Assembly (NCBI GenBank): GCA_963669155.1
Contig: OZ022588.1
Coordinates: 10,924,067-10,988,066, forward strand
From: Arbacia lixula
Lineage: Eukaryota; Echinodermata; Echinoidea; Arbacioida; Arbaciidae
DNA: 64,000 bases
Direction: 5' to 3'
Shown: positions 11,627-23,400 of the stretch, piece after piece
Numbering within the stretch: the stretch's first letter is position 1
Layout: each line of letters opens with the position of its first letter
Translations under genes and position numbers: made by a program
The notes under the pieces: generated by a model
What the model saw: the letters and a program-made list of their open reading frames with translations, nothing else
Told to the model about the DNA's origin: nothing
The model's database searches: none

Positions 11627-12297
11627 ATAGTCGCTAAATTCACGAAGTGGCACAAACCTCCAAAATGGCGCCCAAAGTCAAATTTGAGTTATTTTCAGTT
11701 TTGTCATTCTCTGTCCATGATCTTTCATTTCACTAAATTTTAGAACCCAATTCAATATCACCAAAGAGATAATTCAAGTGCAAAAACGACACAATTCTAA
11801 AAAACAGTAAAAAAATCCACAAACCGGCACAAGGGCACGCGCACCATTACACGCCATTCCATTCTATACAAAGAACTCAATGGCGCTCGCTTTTGTGCCG
11901 GTTTGTGAATTTTTTTCTCTTGCGCACGCGACAACACAGCGCGACACAACCCTTGTGCCGGTTCGCAAACTTTGGGGGGCGCGCAAAATCTTACTTGCTT
12001 TCTGTACGAAGTGTCACTTCGTGGATTCTCCCTACGCTGAAGCAACATTTTCACAATACGACACCTGCGTTTGAAGCACTACTGTGTTAAGATTTGAACT
12101 TAATATAAGGGAGATTCAACATGGGAGGTGAGAATAGATACTTGGCTTTCAATCTATGCTTGAATCATGCAGCCTAACTTCATAACAAATGGCAATGAGC
12201 AGTTGAAAGACAGGTAAAATCTTTAATCATGTTTTACTCAAAATGTAATTTCGCACATCTTTGGTCGTGCGTGCCACTTCGTGAATTCAGCGACGAT
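11627..12297. mobile_element. Non-autonomous TIR element (~670 bp)
   Basis: Left end GTCGCTAAATTCACGAAGTGG and right end CCACTTCGTGAATTCAGCGAC are inverted copies of about 23 bp with two mismatches. TATA is next to both ends, which may be the target duplication. Inside are inverted or repeated pieces of CACAAACCGGCACAAGG / TTGTGCCGGTT and CGAAGTGTCACTTCG. No transposase frame. Confidence 0.7.
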
Positions 12298-13890
12298 ATA
12301 TACAACAATATTTTGTAATTTGTGATTGTTTATTGAATACTGAGACATGAAGGCAGGTTATAAAAAAACTATAATCCTGCAAAGACCGATCCTTACTATA
12401 AAAAATAGAATACACAGATATCATCCATTGCATCTCCTGCTTGATAGAGTGTACTAGCAAAATCCAATTAATTTTCAAGGGCTTTCATAATTACATTATG
12501 GTCAGCATAGTGAACATTATTTACACACATTGATTGTCAATTGTTTCCACCCTTGCTCGTAATCCTTCGCAGGTGAGCCCTACTTTGTTACATGTAAGCT
12601 GATGATAATTCAATCTTGGGGTGGGTATGTGGACATTTTGTGGTCATATGATTCAGAAAGTTTGTCGTGTGGAGGTTAGACTGTTACAGCAAATGCATGC
12701 TGTCCCGCGCTCTCACTCTTTCCTCCCCATCTCTCCCTTCCCCTCTTCCCTTTCTTTCCCCATGGGCTTTTACGTAGAATGTATCCTTTTCCTCATTGCC
12801 ATTATCTGTGTGTGTGTGTGTTTGTGTGTGTGTGTCTGTGTGTAACTGTTTACAGAGAATGCAACTGTCACTGTCTCTCACTCTATCCATTTTCTCTCTT
12901 TCTCTCTTTCTCTCCTTATCACCTCCAACTCTTTGTCTCTCTCTCTCACCCTGCCTCCCTTCTTGTACACCATCACTCCCTCCCTCTCAACACACCCACC
13001 AACCCTCCTCCTTTCTCCCACATGTTTCTTCATTCTTCCCACCCCCTTTCCCTTTCTATCCCTTCTACCTCTTCTGCCTTCTTTCATCCTCCCCCTTCTT
13101 CCCCTTTTCTCCATTCTTCCCCTCCTCACCCTCCTGTTCTCCCCCTCTCCCTCTACCCCCTCTCACCCCTCTCCCCCCCCCCCCCCCTACCTCCATCTAC
13201 CCACTCCAGTTTGGAGAGTACAGTGACATGTCATGGGAGTTGAGAATAAACATGTCTATGATGAACCAGCCCCCGCAGCACGCGGGACATGACTCCGTGA
13301 CGCATTTGTGCAATCATTGTATCGATCAGACAGGCCCAGAAATATCCTACATTGGTTTTCTTGGAAATATGAAGAGTGCCCTCTATGGCTACACTTCTTA
13401 CAGTTGAAGGAAATTTCTGCATCTCATTTTGCTCTATACCAGTGCTTATAATTGTGCCAAGGAGGGTATCAGTTAGGCTGAACCCCTCCTCTACATTCTA
13501 TGTGTACGTATGTGCTTGTAATACATACCTTTATGAGGACCGACATGTACCTCTCTGCAGCCACAATACCAAAAGCCACATACTCCTTGAAATATCATGG
13601 AGCCCAGGAATGGAATGTTGAAATGAAGGTGTGTAGATATTTTGAACAGAGGGAAGGAACATGCACGTAGATAATGTTTCCTTGTATTTGTGTTCTCAGT
13701 ACATTTGAAGTTCCTTCTTTTGACCCATTTTGAGGTTCCTTCCTTTTCTCATCTTAATCTATTTTTTATTCCTACCTCTGTTTGTATCCCCTCTCTCATC
13801 TTTCCATTCTGCTCCTGTTCCTTTTTTTTTCTGTTTGTTTTGTTTTATTTTCTTTCTCTTCTTTTTGCTCCCTCCTTCCTCCTTTCTATA
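12298..13890. other. Gene-free, pyrimidine-rich stretch
   Basis: A (GT)n at 12806-12842 is followed by a long C/T-rich tract (12860-13200). Its plus-strand frames are Ser/Pro/Leu low complexity. No gene supported. Confidence 0.6.
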
Positions 13891-14052
13891 ATTATTGTTC
13901 TCTTCTTCCTCCTCCTCTTCTTCTTCTTCTTCTTCTTCTTCTTCTCCTTCTTCTTCTTCTTCTTCTTTTCCTTCTTCTTCTTCTTCTTTTTCTTCTTCTT
14001 CTTCTTCTTCTTCTTCTTCTTCTTCTTCTTCTTCTTCTTCTTCTTCTTCCCA
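13890..14052. repeat. Long TTC trinucleotide repeat
   Basis: About 160 bp of nearly pure TTC (GAA on the other strand) with few interruptions. It is open in all three plus frames as poly-Phe, poly-Ser and poly-Leu; these are artefacts. Confidence 0.97.
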
Positions 14053-15650
14053 TATGTCTCCTCTTCTTTTCTTCTTTTTCTTTCTCCCCCTCCTCCTTGT
14101 TGTCCTACCTCCCTCTTTTCTTCATTCCTCCTCCTCTACATTCTTCTCTTCCCCTTAATCTGTCTATCCATGTCCAATCGGATTTGGCATTTGACATTTC
14201 ATTTTCCAGCTGCATTGTAAAAAGAAATCCCGCACATCCAATGTGCATGTATTCATTCCACTTATAAGCCGTCCCTGTAGTACTATGTGCAATTTACCAA
14301 GCAAGCAAATTCACATCATCGGCTCAGCTCACTGGCAAGCCACACAAATTGGAGCACCGCTGAGTGAGAGCTGGCATTGTACTGCTTTTGAACACAGAGG
14401 GAGCTGTAACCCAATTGGTAACAGACCCATTTATACACAGGGTTTGACCAACTCGGTTTCGTTAGGTATCAACACGGTGTGTGATGCTTTAATTGGGCAA
14501 GCAGATAACAAACAAGTCTGCACCATGTTGCTACTTATTGAAATCGAGGTGGCCAAACTCTGTTTATAGAAGGATCTGATTGGTTAGGATTAACATGCCC
14601 CAATATAATATTCTCCAGAGGAGCAATGGAATAAGTCAGATGTATAATGAAACTAAACATGTTCAATGTAGTCGCATACATACAAATATTATTACACCTG
14701 GTGGTGTCACTTAATATTCTAAGGCCTGACATGGTCATTTCCCAAGTAAAAGCTCTTCTTCTATTCACACTGTTTCAAGATTTTTTTTTTTTTTTGGGGG
14801 GAGGGGCAATTTCCACTTCACTTTTGTACAAAAATAAATCCAAATTAGCACTTCAAATGATATTTCTCAATATTTCAAGAACACAAGCAAACTCTACCTT
14901 TTCACAATCACAACCTTATTTCTTAAACTCCAAGTATGCTGTCATTAAAACAGACCCCTTTTTCATTTCGCGATCCTCTTTTTGTTGGGAAATCTGGAAC
15001 GGTCGTGGGTACACACAGTCAATATATTGACGCAACCAGGTTATTACTATGGTTACATCTATATACAAAATGATTGTCACTAACGAGATGTAAGAATGAT
15101 TTTGCTCTGATGATGATTACATGTTTAACAAATGTACACACTGACTGTGGAGGGAAATTGGTCCAATCCATGGATGCATGTATATGTATACATGAGTTCA
15201 AGTTTGAATGACTGTATTCATCAAATTCAAATTAAATAAATATATCATATGATTAAATTTATGATCAAATATATGATTATTTATGATAGAAGACTGCAGA
15301 TTGTTGATCTGTTTGTGTGTACACATACATGATCATGCACTGTAGGGACTGTTATTTAAGGTCATTTTCTGGTTTGTTTTAGGGCTTCTCTCACGACTAC
15401 ATGCATACATGGAGAGTGCACTATTATGCGCGTATATAGTATAGTATATGCATATAGTATACATGTCTTAGTGAGCCCAGTTTGACCCACTGATAATGTA
15501 CATACATATATAAATAACATCAACATTGCCACTGTACAGGCGTATCAGATAGAAAGTTATCTGCTAAACAACAACGGATTGCCTCTGTAATATGGTACTG
15601 GTATATGAATAGGACTGTAGATAAGGAGGTGGGGATAGAGAATGAGGAAG
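14053..15650. other. Gene-free stretch
   Basis: Short open frames only. A T run and G run occur at 14779-14803. AT-rich GATTATTTATGAT-like words cluster at 15225-15290. Confidence 0.5.
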
Positions 15651-15659
15651 AATGAGTGA

Positions 15660-15813
15660 GAATTATGAAGAAAGAGGGAGAAAGAAAGAGTAATTTTCAT
15701 TTAAATCATATATGTTTAACAAAAAGGGAAGAAAGAGGATTGAAGAGAAATTTGAGAGCAAGCGAGTGAGAGGTAGATTAAGAGTGAGAGTGCGAGTGAA
15801 GAGATACTGAGAC

Positions 15814-15868
<55 letters not shown>

Positions 15869-15922
15869 AAAATGCAGAAACAGAGAAATAGAGAAAGAGA
15901 GTGAACAAAAGACAGAACTTGA

Positions 15923-15953
<31 letters not shown>

Positions 15954-16047
15954 TGAGAGAGAGACAACAAAATGCAGAAACAGATAAATAAAGAAAGAGA
16001 GTTAACAAAAGACGGAAATTGAGAGAGCGAATGTGTGTGTGCTAGTG

Positions 16048-16082
<35 letters not shown>

Positions 16083-16087
16083 CAGAG

Positions 16088-16123
<36 letters not shown>

Positions 16124-16133
16124 ATTGAGACAG

Positions 16134-16171
<38 letters not shown>

Positions 16172-16189
16172 AACAAAACACAGAGCGAT

Positions 16190-16227
<38 letters not shown>

Positions 16228-16232
16228 GCTTT
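15660..16232. repeat. GA/GT compound microsatellite block
   Basis: Alternating (GA)n and (GT)n with a repeated unit containing ACAAAATGCAGAAACAGA (15865 and 15965). The minus-strand frame of up to 173 aa is Ser/Leu low complexity and not a gene. Confidence 0.95.
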
Positions 16233-16891
16233 CTCATCGTGTGTGTGTAGCCACAGCAACAGCCCCAGCCATGGATGTATCAATATTTGACGTACACACT
16301 TACACAACATAATGAATGCAGGGGTTAGAAATATCTAGCCTTGAGCGAAGACCCACTAATGCAAATTTATGTGGGTGCCTTTGCAAGAGCTTTCTCTTTT
16401 AAAGTCCTTAATCAGCATTTTCAAACATGATTAGAAATGCTGACTCTAACTATTAAAAGTTGATAAACACTCCATCTGTCTGTAGTTGCGTGTTAATTTT
16501 TGAAACAATTATTCTTACTTTAGAAGGTTGATAAATGCATCTGTAGTTATCATCATCTCTAGTCAGCCAGTGTAGCACTTTCAAACTCCCATGGGGCCCT
16601 GCCACAAACCCTCCAAAATGTTCTCAAAATGATCAATTGTAGTGCAATGTCAACACTGGTCTAAAAAAAACAAAAGATCTAAAAATAGGCTGAAGTCGTG
16701 AGACTAGACCGACATGTCCCTGGTGAGAAGCGAGTGCTCTGCGTGAGCGAACGCTTTGAATTCATGAGGAGCACTATTTGCAGCACAGGCTGTATGTAGT
16801 GGATGTAGTACGCTTTGTGTGTGTGTGTGCCAGTCGAACGGGTAACCCATTCCTTATGAGAAATTAGAGTGGCTAATGAACTGTGGTTGGA

Positions 16892-17196
16892 CTAAGGGGT
16901 TGGTGCCCGGCCTGGCGTGATGGTTCTCTGATGATCCATAGGGTCTGCTTGCTTGCTGATACCGTGGTGCGCATCATCTGACGAGTCTTTATCTTCCTCG
17001 ATTATGTTGATATGATTTATCTGTAGCCAGGTCGTATATGGTATCAATGGATTAGTTATCACGGTCGTGTCGTCTCGAACAGACATGTCAAACTGCCTGT
17101 GTATGTGACTGAGATCGCGAGCATCCCCGGCAGTGGATTGTTGTTGTCTGTATACTACGTTGGACATTGAGATCTGGAATAAAATCATATGCCTGA
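16892..17196 (-). CDS. Candidate terminal coding exon of a minus-strand gene
   Basis: On the minus strand, TGATTTTATTCCAG is a good 3' splice site ending at about 17175. It is followed by an open frame of about 94 codons to TAG. The translation (for example FDMSVRDDTTVITNPLIPYT and WLQINHINIIEEDKDSSDDA) has balanced amino-acid use, unlike the low-complexity frames elsewhere. It would be a hydrophilic, acidic C-terminal tail. I do not recognise it and found no companion exon. It lies just upstream of, and opposite to, stomatin exon 1A. It could be chance. Confidence 0.3.
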
Positions 17197-17376
17197 CTGA
17201 ATCATTACAATACTGATTGCAAGAGGAATTGATGTGATTACAAAGAAGGTGACAGAGACATAGTGATCCAAACTTTGTGGCAGCAATTGTGCTGAATGTT
17301 GAGAGGATTATACTGCATCCTGCGGGGAATAGCGGTGGTCATTTTTAGAAGTGGATTATCCGGCGGTGTTTAGTTC

Positions 17377-17467
17377 ATGGATGTAAACATGACGTCTGTC
17401 CGACCAGGCGAGGAGCCGGGAGAGCCAGCTCCGTACAAGGAGCCAGCCTTTGCCAACATCATTGGAG
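17377..17467 (+). CDS. STOM: Stomatin alternative first coding exon 1A
   Basis: This encodes 30 residues, [20 protein letters not shown] then [10 protein letters not shown], plus the first base of the next codon. The start is well bounded: an in-frame TAG lies two codons before the ATG (17371-17373). A second ATG at 17389 has a better A at -3, so Met5 is also a possible start. The donor is G|GTATTAG, and the single leftover G joins CT at 29240 to make Ala. The N-terminus is acidic and proline-rich with no membrane segment, as expected for the cytosolic N-terminus of stomatin. It is the most upstream of three first exons sharing the F-x-x-I-I-G ending. Confidence 0.8.
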
Positions 17468-20400
17468 GTATTAGCATGCACAGCTAGGCCACCTTCTCTG
17501 GCCATGAACCATTCCACTATTGGCCAGACAAAGTGTTACGCGCTATAGCACTTTCGTACCCCACAAATGTTTATGAATTAATAGATCTAGACTAGATGTA
17601 GACCTACCAGTAGACATATATCAAAGTCTTAAATCTAGACCTAATTCTAAACCTAATATGCTAGACATAATTTGCACTGTTTAATCCGTCCAAACAAGCG
17701 ATTTCTAGCTCATTTTCAGACGTTGAAAAGTGGGCATCGCACTGTTCCTTTTACATGCATTATATGATATGTGCGATACAAAAGAGCATTATTACTAAAA
17801 TGACCAACTATAAAGTATGGGCTTTGTGTGCATGGTTCAAGCAGAATTACTTATATATTGATTGCTACATTTTGAGTGAGTTTTGGACAGGTTGTGCAAA
17901 GCCTAGTGCAATACAGTATGAAGACTACATGTGTCATAATACTAAAAAACAGGTTTATCAAATGTAAACGTCTCCCGAAAACGTTTGTGAAACTATGAGT
18001 ATGACTGCGAGATGAAAAACATGTCGTCAGTGATGACATTTACATGTAGGGTACACATGCAAGTTCCCTGTCTGTACAGAAGCGTACATTACATTGTACA
18101 TGTATGAACTGAAGACAGATTATTCACAGACAGGGGTTAAGATAATGTCCTCAAACCTGGGGGAATGAACACGAAACATGTTTGAGTAATCACAGTATTT
18201 GAAACATTCCAACACATTTTAGATTCAGCATTGTACATTTTAGGGAGTTTTTACTTTAAAATTTAGCACACCCAATCGCAGGTGACTTCTAGCTGTGTGA
18301 TTAAGGCAGATTGCAACCTTTGTATTGAGTAAATACTAAAGTATACCTGATAGAGCATCGGCTTTCAAACTTTATTCCCCAATTGCAAGTTACATACATG
18401 TAGTTTGCAGGAGGTGTCTTAATAGACATTCATCTCAACATTGAAATACTAACTTATCTACATGTAGAAACCTAAGCTAAGAAACTCAGGTTAAATCTGT
18501 CTTGATTGATGCCATCCCTGACTTCGCTTTAATTATGACAATGACTCAGTAGAGAACATACATGTACTGTACAAGTATGTGTGCGCAGTACATGTATTTA
18601 CTTGTGTGCAGAAAACATGTAGTACCCCATGTGTTGTGATTATGCAATCACGGAATAAGTACATCACAATAGGGTAAGGCTTAGAGTGCCATGCTAGGAC
18701 ATGGACACTCTTAGTATTAGTGTCCATTGTAATGGTTACATCATGCACTGTTGTTATCATGCTGTATGCATTCTCCTGACATTGAAAGAGCTTTTGGGGA
18801 TAGTCCTGTGTTTCAATTGTTCTTCCTCCTTTGGATTGCTGCTTCAGTGTGCTGAAGATGATCGTACTCATGCGTATGGAGTGTAGCACACAAAGTCTTG
18901 GTTTAGCAAGTGAAGATATTTATGTGCACTGGGTAAGAAATAGAATGGAAAGAGTCACAAGGAGGCTCAGAGCAATTTAGCTGCCCAATGCAAAACAGAA
19001 GATCCAAATCAGTCAATCAAATAATTGTAGCATTCTGCATTATTGGACATGTGGGAAGCAAATAAACTTGAGCCCCTTAAAAACAATTATTTGTCTACAT
19101 AGGATACATGTGCTGTATGCAGAAGATATTCAATACAATTCACTTTAATTCAAGGTTTATTGCTAAAAAAAACATACATGTACAAGCATGGCAGCCAAAG
19201 GCGGAATTTCACATGCGTACAAAGTTTGAAAACTGAGATAAAAGATGCAATGCATAACAATGAGATCTAAATAATACAAAGATTATGCTATGTACTTTAA
19301 GATAAAAATGCATGATATAAATAATAAATTGCAAGGTTGTAATTTGATGACTTCATGCTTAAAAACCAGCCCCTAAAAATGTTTGCTTTTCCCATGGTGT
19401 GTTTGCAAATGGCCCTTATTATAATAGAAAGCAATTTCTCACTTAGGACCAAATATATCTCTCTCGTTATTGTGCTGTCATTGCTGTATATATATACAGT
19501 GCATGATGTCACCAGAAAGTCTGTTTGTTGTACAATGATACCTGCATTGCTCTCTCTCCTCCATCATGCAAGACAAAAGAACGGTATAACAAAAACAGAG
19601 CATATTTTTATCTTATAACCTTGGATCTTGCATATTCTGACATGCATGTACAGTACTACACATACCACAGTGATATACCAAGGAGGTACTGGGTGAGCTG
19701 GAGATCCAGCTCGCGGAAATTCTTTCTACCAGCTTTGAAGCCGCCTCATACTAGCAGCTGCTCGCAACAATATGATGCATACACGATTGCGTCACATTCA
19801 CCTGGATTTTATAATATGTCATACACATTCCTAGTATGCATACATTTCAGCTTTCGCTGCTGAACTTTTAATTTTGTCATTAAGTGCTTGTTATGTAGTT
19901 AAGAAAGACAAGTGAATACGAAATTTGATACTTTTAGAGATGGAAATTATACTAGCTTGGGCGCGACTGGGCACATTTTGCATGTTACTTGTCTGAAAGG
20001 AGAATATCATATTATATTTTGTAATGGAATATGATGCGGAATATTGTAAAATTGAGACTTTTATAATGCAACTTGATATCACGTTTAGAGCCTTTTGCCA
20101 TATTGTAACAATATTCCTCAATTAAATCTTTATAGATGCTTCGTAGGTTTTCAATGTCACAACTCAATTCCTCATTGTAAAATTGAGACTTTTATACTGC
20201 AACTTGATGTCATGTTTAGAGCCTTTTGCCATATTGTAACAATATTCCTCAATTGAATCTTTATAGATGCTTCGTAGGTATTATATGTCACAACTGCGCA
20301 AGCATACGGGGTGAGGATATTTCCCCAAATTCTTCTGCGCATCTGACTTTGTTTATACGTCAAATCCAGGCCAAAATCATCCAGAGAATCGGCGACTTCA

Positions 20401-23400
20401 AACATGGGAGATCTAAGAGAAAATCTTTGTAAAGCATTCTTTTGTGACTAGGAGGAGAGTGCAAAGAATCTGCATTAATTGAATGGCAGCTGGATATCCA
20501 TGTACATCCTTGGATACAGGTATAGGGTGCCAGTTTGCACAGACAGCGAGACTAGTAAAGAGGTGTTCTTTGTTTTATGATAGCATAATAGAAACAAGAT
20601 GGATGTATTTAATCAAGCCTTTATTTACAGGGAAATTAGACCTGTTGTGGAGCATTAGAGATCAAAAGGGCTTGTTAAATGGCTAGGGTTGGCCCTTAAT
20701 GTAAAATAAAATAAATAAGGGGTAGGAGAAATTATTTCATAGATTTAATGGTAAGGGGTAGTAGTGGAAATACTTTTACATATTTCAAGGTAAGGGGGAG
20801 TAGAAGTAAAGGGAAGGGGCCTTAGCACCGCAATTGCCAGGGCTAAGCAAAATTTTTGACAGTGAGAAAAGGACTATACTCTTTATCGCCTCTGCTTTTT
20901 ACTTTGAATCATTTTAAGCTGATACTATCCTGATATCCTGTACAAGAACGGGACCCATGGTCATAGCAGAATGGCACTTGATGTATTCCGACTCCCTCAG
21001 TTCAGATGAGTTTCAAAAATCTTGAATTGAAATGAATTATTCATACTATTACATAATATTTACCCCTTACCTTTAAAACAGCATGACACCTACTACCAAA
21101 ACACAATGCTATTACATAATATTTACCCCTTACCTTTAAAACAGCATGACACCTACTACCAAAACACAATTCAACAAAGGAATTCAATCAAACTCGGTTC
21201 TGCTACCGTACTTGTAAGTAGTACTACTAATACAGGGTTTGGCGTAGCCTTTGAACAAGTTTTCTTGTGTGTGACTCAACAAAACGGCTAGTGATGGAAA
21301 TTAAGACTTTTCAGATTTGATCTGAATTTCTTATATAAAGCTGTGTTTTCTATAACATTTCGGTAGTGAAGGTCAGCCATGCAAATGAGGACCATAAAGT
21401 GTAATTCATGCTTACCAATCAATGACTCTATATTTTCATTGATCTTTATTATGTAATCTGTCCATCTGTCCACTGTTTTCTATCGCTAGCTGTTTTGTGA
21501 AGTATTATACAGGATAAAGCTTGTTTCAAGGCTAGGACTGGCCAGTTATGCAACTGAAGAGTACACACCCTGAACGTCAATAAAGGGGAGGAGTTGTACC
21601 AAGAGATGCCTGGTCCAATCATGCGTGTCCTGTCTCTTTTGATGTACCCGTACTTTGCTCAATGCAGTGTCAATGCAGGGTTGCACATTTATAAAGCGCT
21701 GTGATTGGACATATCTGTTCACAACAAGGTGGACTTTGTGTAACCAACAGGCTAACCTTCAGACTTGCCACTTTACACATGTACGTACGCGTGTACGCCT
21801 ACACCCTTTGGTACGATAGGAAGTAGTAGAGGAAGTGCGATTGTTTTTCTGGCTAATCAATTGGGTATTCTATGCCTGAGGCTGGTTCTGACAACCCGAA
21901 CCTAATCAAGATGGCGTCCATTGAAGAAGGAAAATCTCAGGATACTGACCCTAATGAGGGGTACTACAAGGAGAAACCCTTTGCTAACATCATTGGCGGT
22001 AAGTCTCACGCAGTTTATTCAAAGAATTTGATACTGGTTTTAGTGGTACTCTCCAAAGTAATGAGATTTATTGATCAATCTGAGAATACATCGGTGACAC
22101 TAGCCCATGAGACAATATCAAACCAGTGAAACTCTCACCTGAGCAATGTTATTTAGAACCAGACGCTGTGTCATAATAGGCATACACTCCAGCTCAAAGG
22201 AATTGGCATAGGGAAAGGGGAGGAGCCACAGTTTTAAACCATGGTATACTTTGTCCAGTTCAGCATGAAAGATGATGCTTTTTAGGCTAAAGCATTGTGT
22301 TTCATGCTGAACTGGACAAAATACACCATGGTTCAAAACTGTGGCTCCTTCCCTTTCTTCCCTTTTCCTATGCTAATTCTTTGGAGCTGTTGTGTATATG
22401 ACCCTGCCTCTGCGGTACTCTATAGGGATTTTCCCTATATACTGTAGCTCGATCAGTTCATTGTGAAGCAACGAAGCATATCGTCAGTACCTGCTTCTGA
22501 TCATGAATCTATTGTATCCTCTCCAATTATACAGTCTCCCTAACTTATTATTATTGTTATGGACATAACTAGCAGTTTATTGGATGTGTGCAATAAACAG
22601 TTTCCCTGACCTATTTAATACTCTTGTGAAACCTGAAGCAGTGAAACAGTGAAGCGACGAAACATATAGTCAGTACCTACTACTGATCATTACAGTTCCA
22701 AAAATCTATTGTATCCTCTCCAACTATACAGTCTCTCTGACATTCTTATTCCTATCGTCATGGAAATAACTAGTACTTTTCCGATGTGCAATAGAATATG
22801 TCCCTGACTTCTTTATTACTATTGTCATGGAAACTACATGTAGTACAGTAATAAATTGACTGTGTGCAATAGAGTAAGCACTGCAACAGATGACAACACA
22901 TGACACACATAATGCATTTGTACTCTATATATGCAGGTGTGTGGCTAATCTGTGCTTTTACATGTGTACATGCCCTCTCTCTTGTTGATTTCTCATTTTC
23001 ACAGGTGGATTCCTGACTTAAAATCATCGATATCATGAACCACTCATAATCTAGACAATTTTTGTTGTATCTTCATAATTGTGTTGTTCAATATCGAGGT
23101 ACTTGACAAGCCTAGGGCAAGACCTTGAGTTATTGGTATAGCTATCTTCACAGTCATCTTTCTCTCGTTTTGGTGTTTAGTTGATTTTAATCTCATACAA
23201 ACAGATTGTATTCAACAAACATTTAAAATCACCACACAGAACAAACATAACAAGTATGTATTATGAAACTACGACCATGTGCAACTTCCACCCTAATCAT
23301 GAAGAATTTTTGTGATGAGAGAACATGAAGCAAAACAAATTGTAATCTGGAGCGACAATTTCAAGAATTTCATCTTCACCACCTCCCCTTCTTCTATGTA

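Noticed and set aside
13690..14267. Plus-strand open frames of 161-176 aa
   Set aside because: They read the TTC repeat as poly-Phe, poly-Leu or poly-Ser; no protein-like sequence.
15716..16310. 173-aa and 102-aa minus-strand frames
   Set aside because: Compound GA/GT microsatellite; Ser/Leu and Thr/His runs only.
18533..18889. 118-aa minus-strand frame
   Set aside because: Random-looking composition, no motif, no convincing splice site or neighbour exon.
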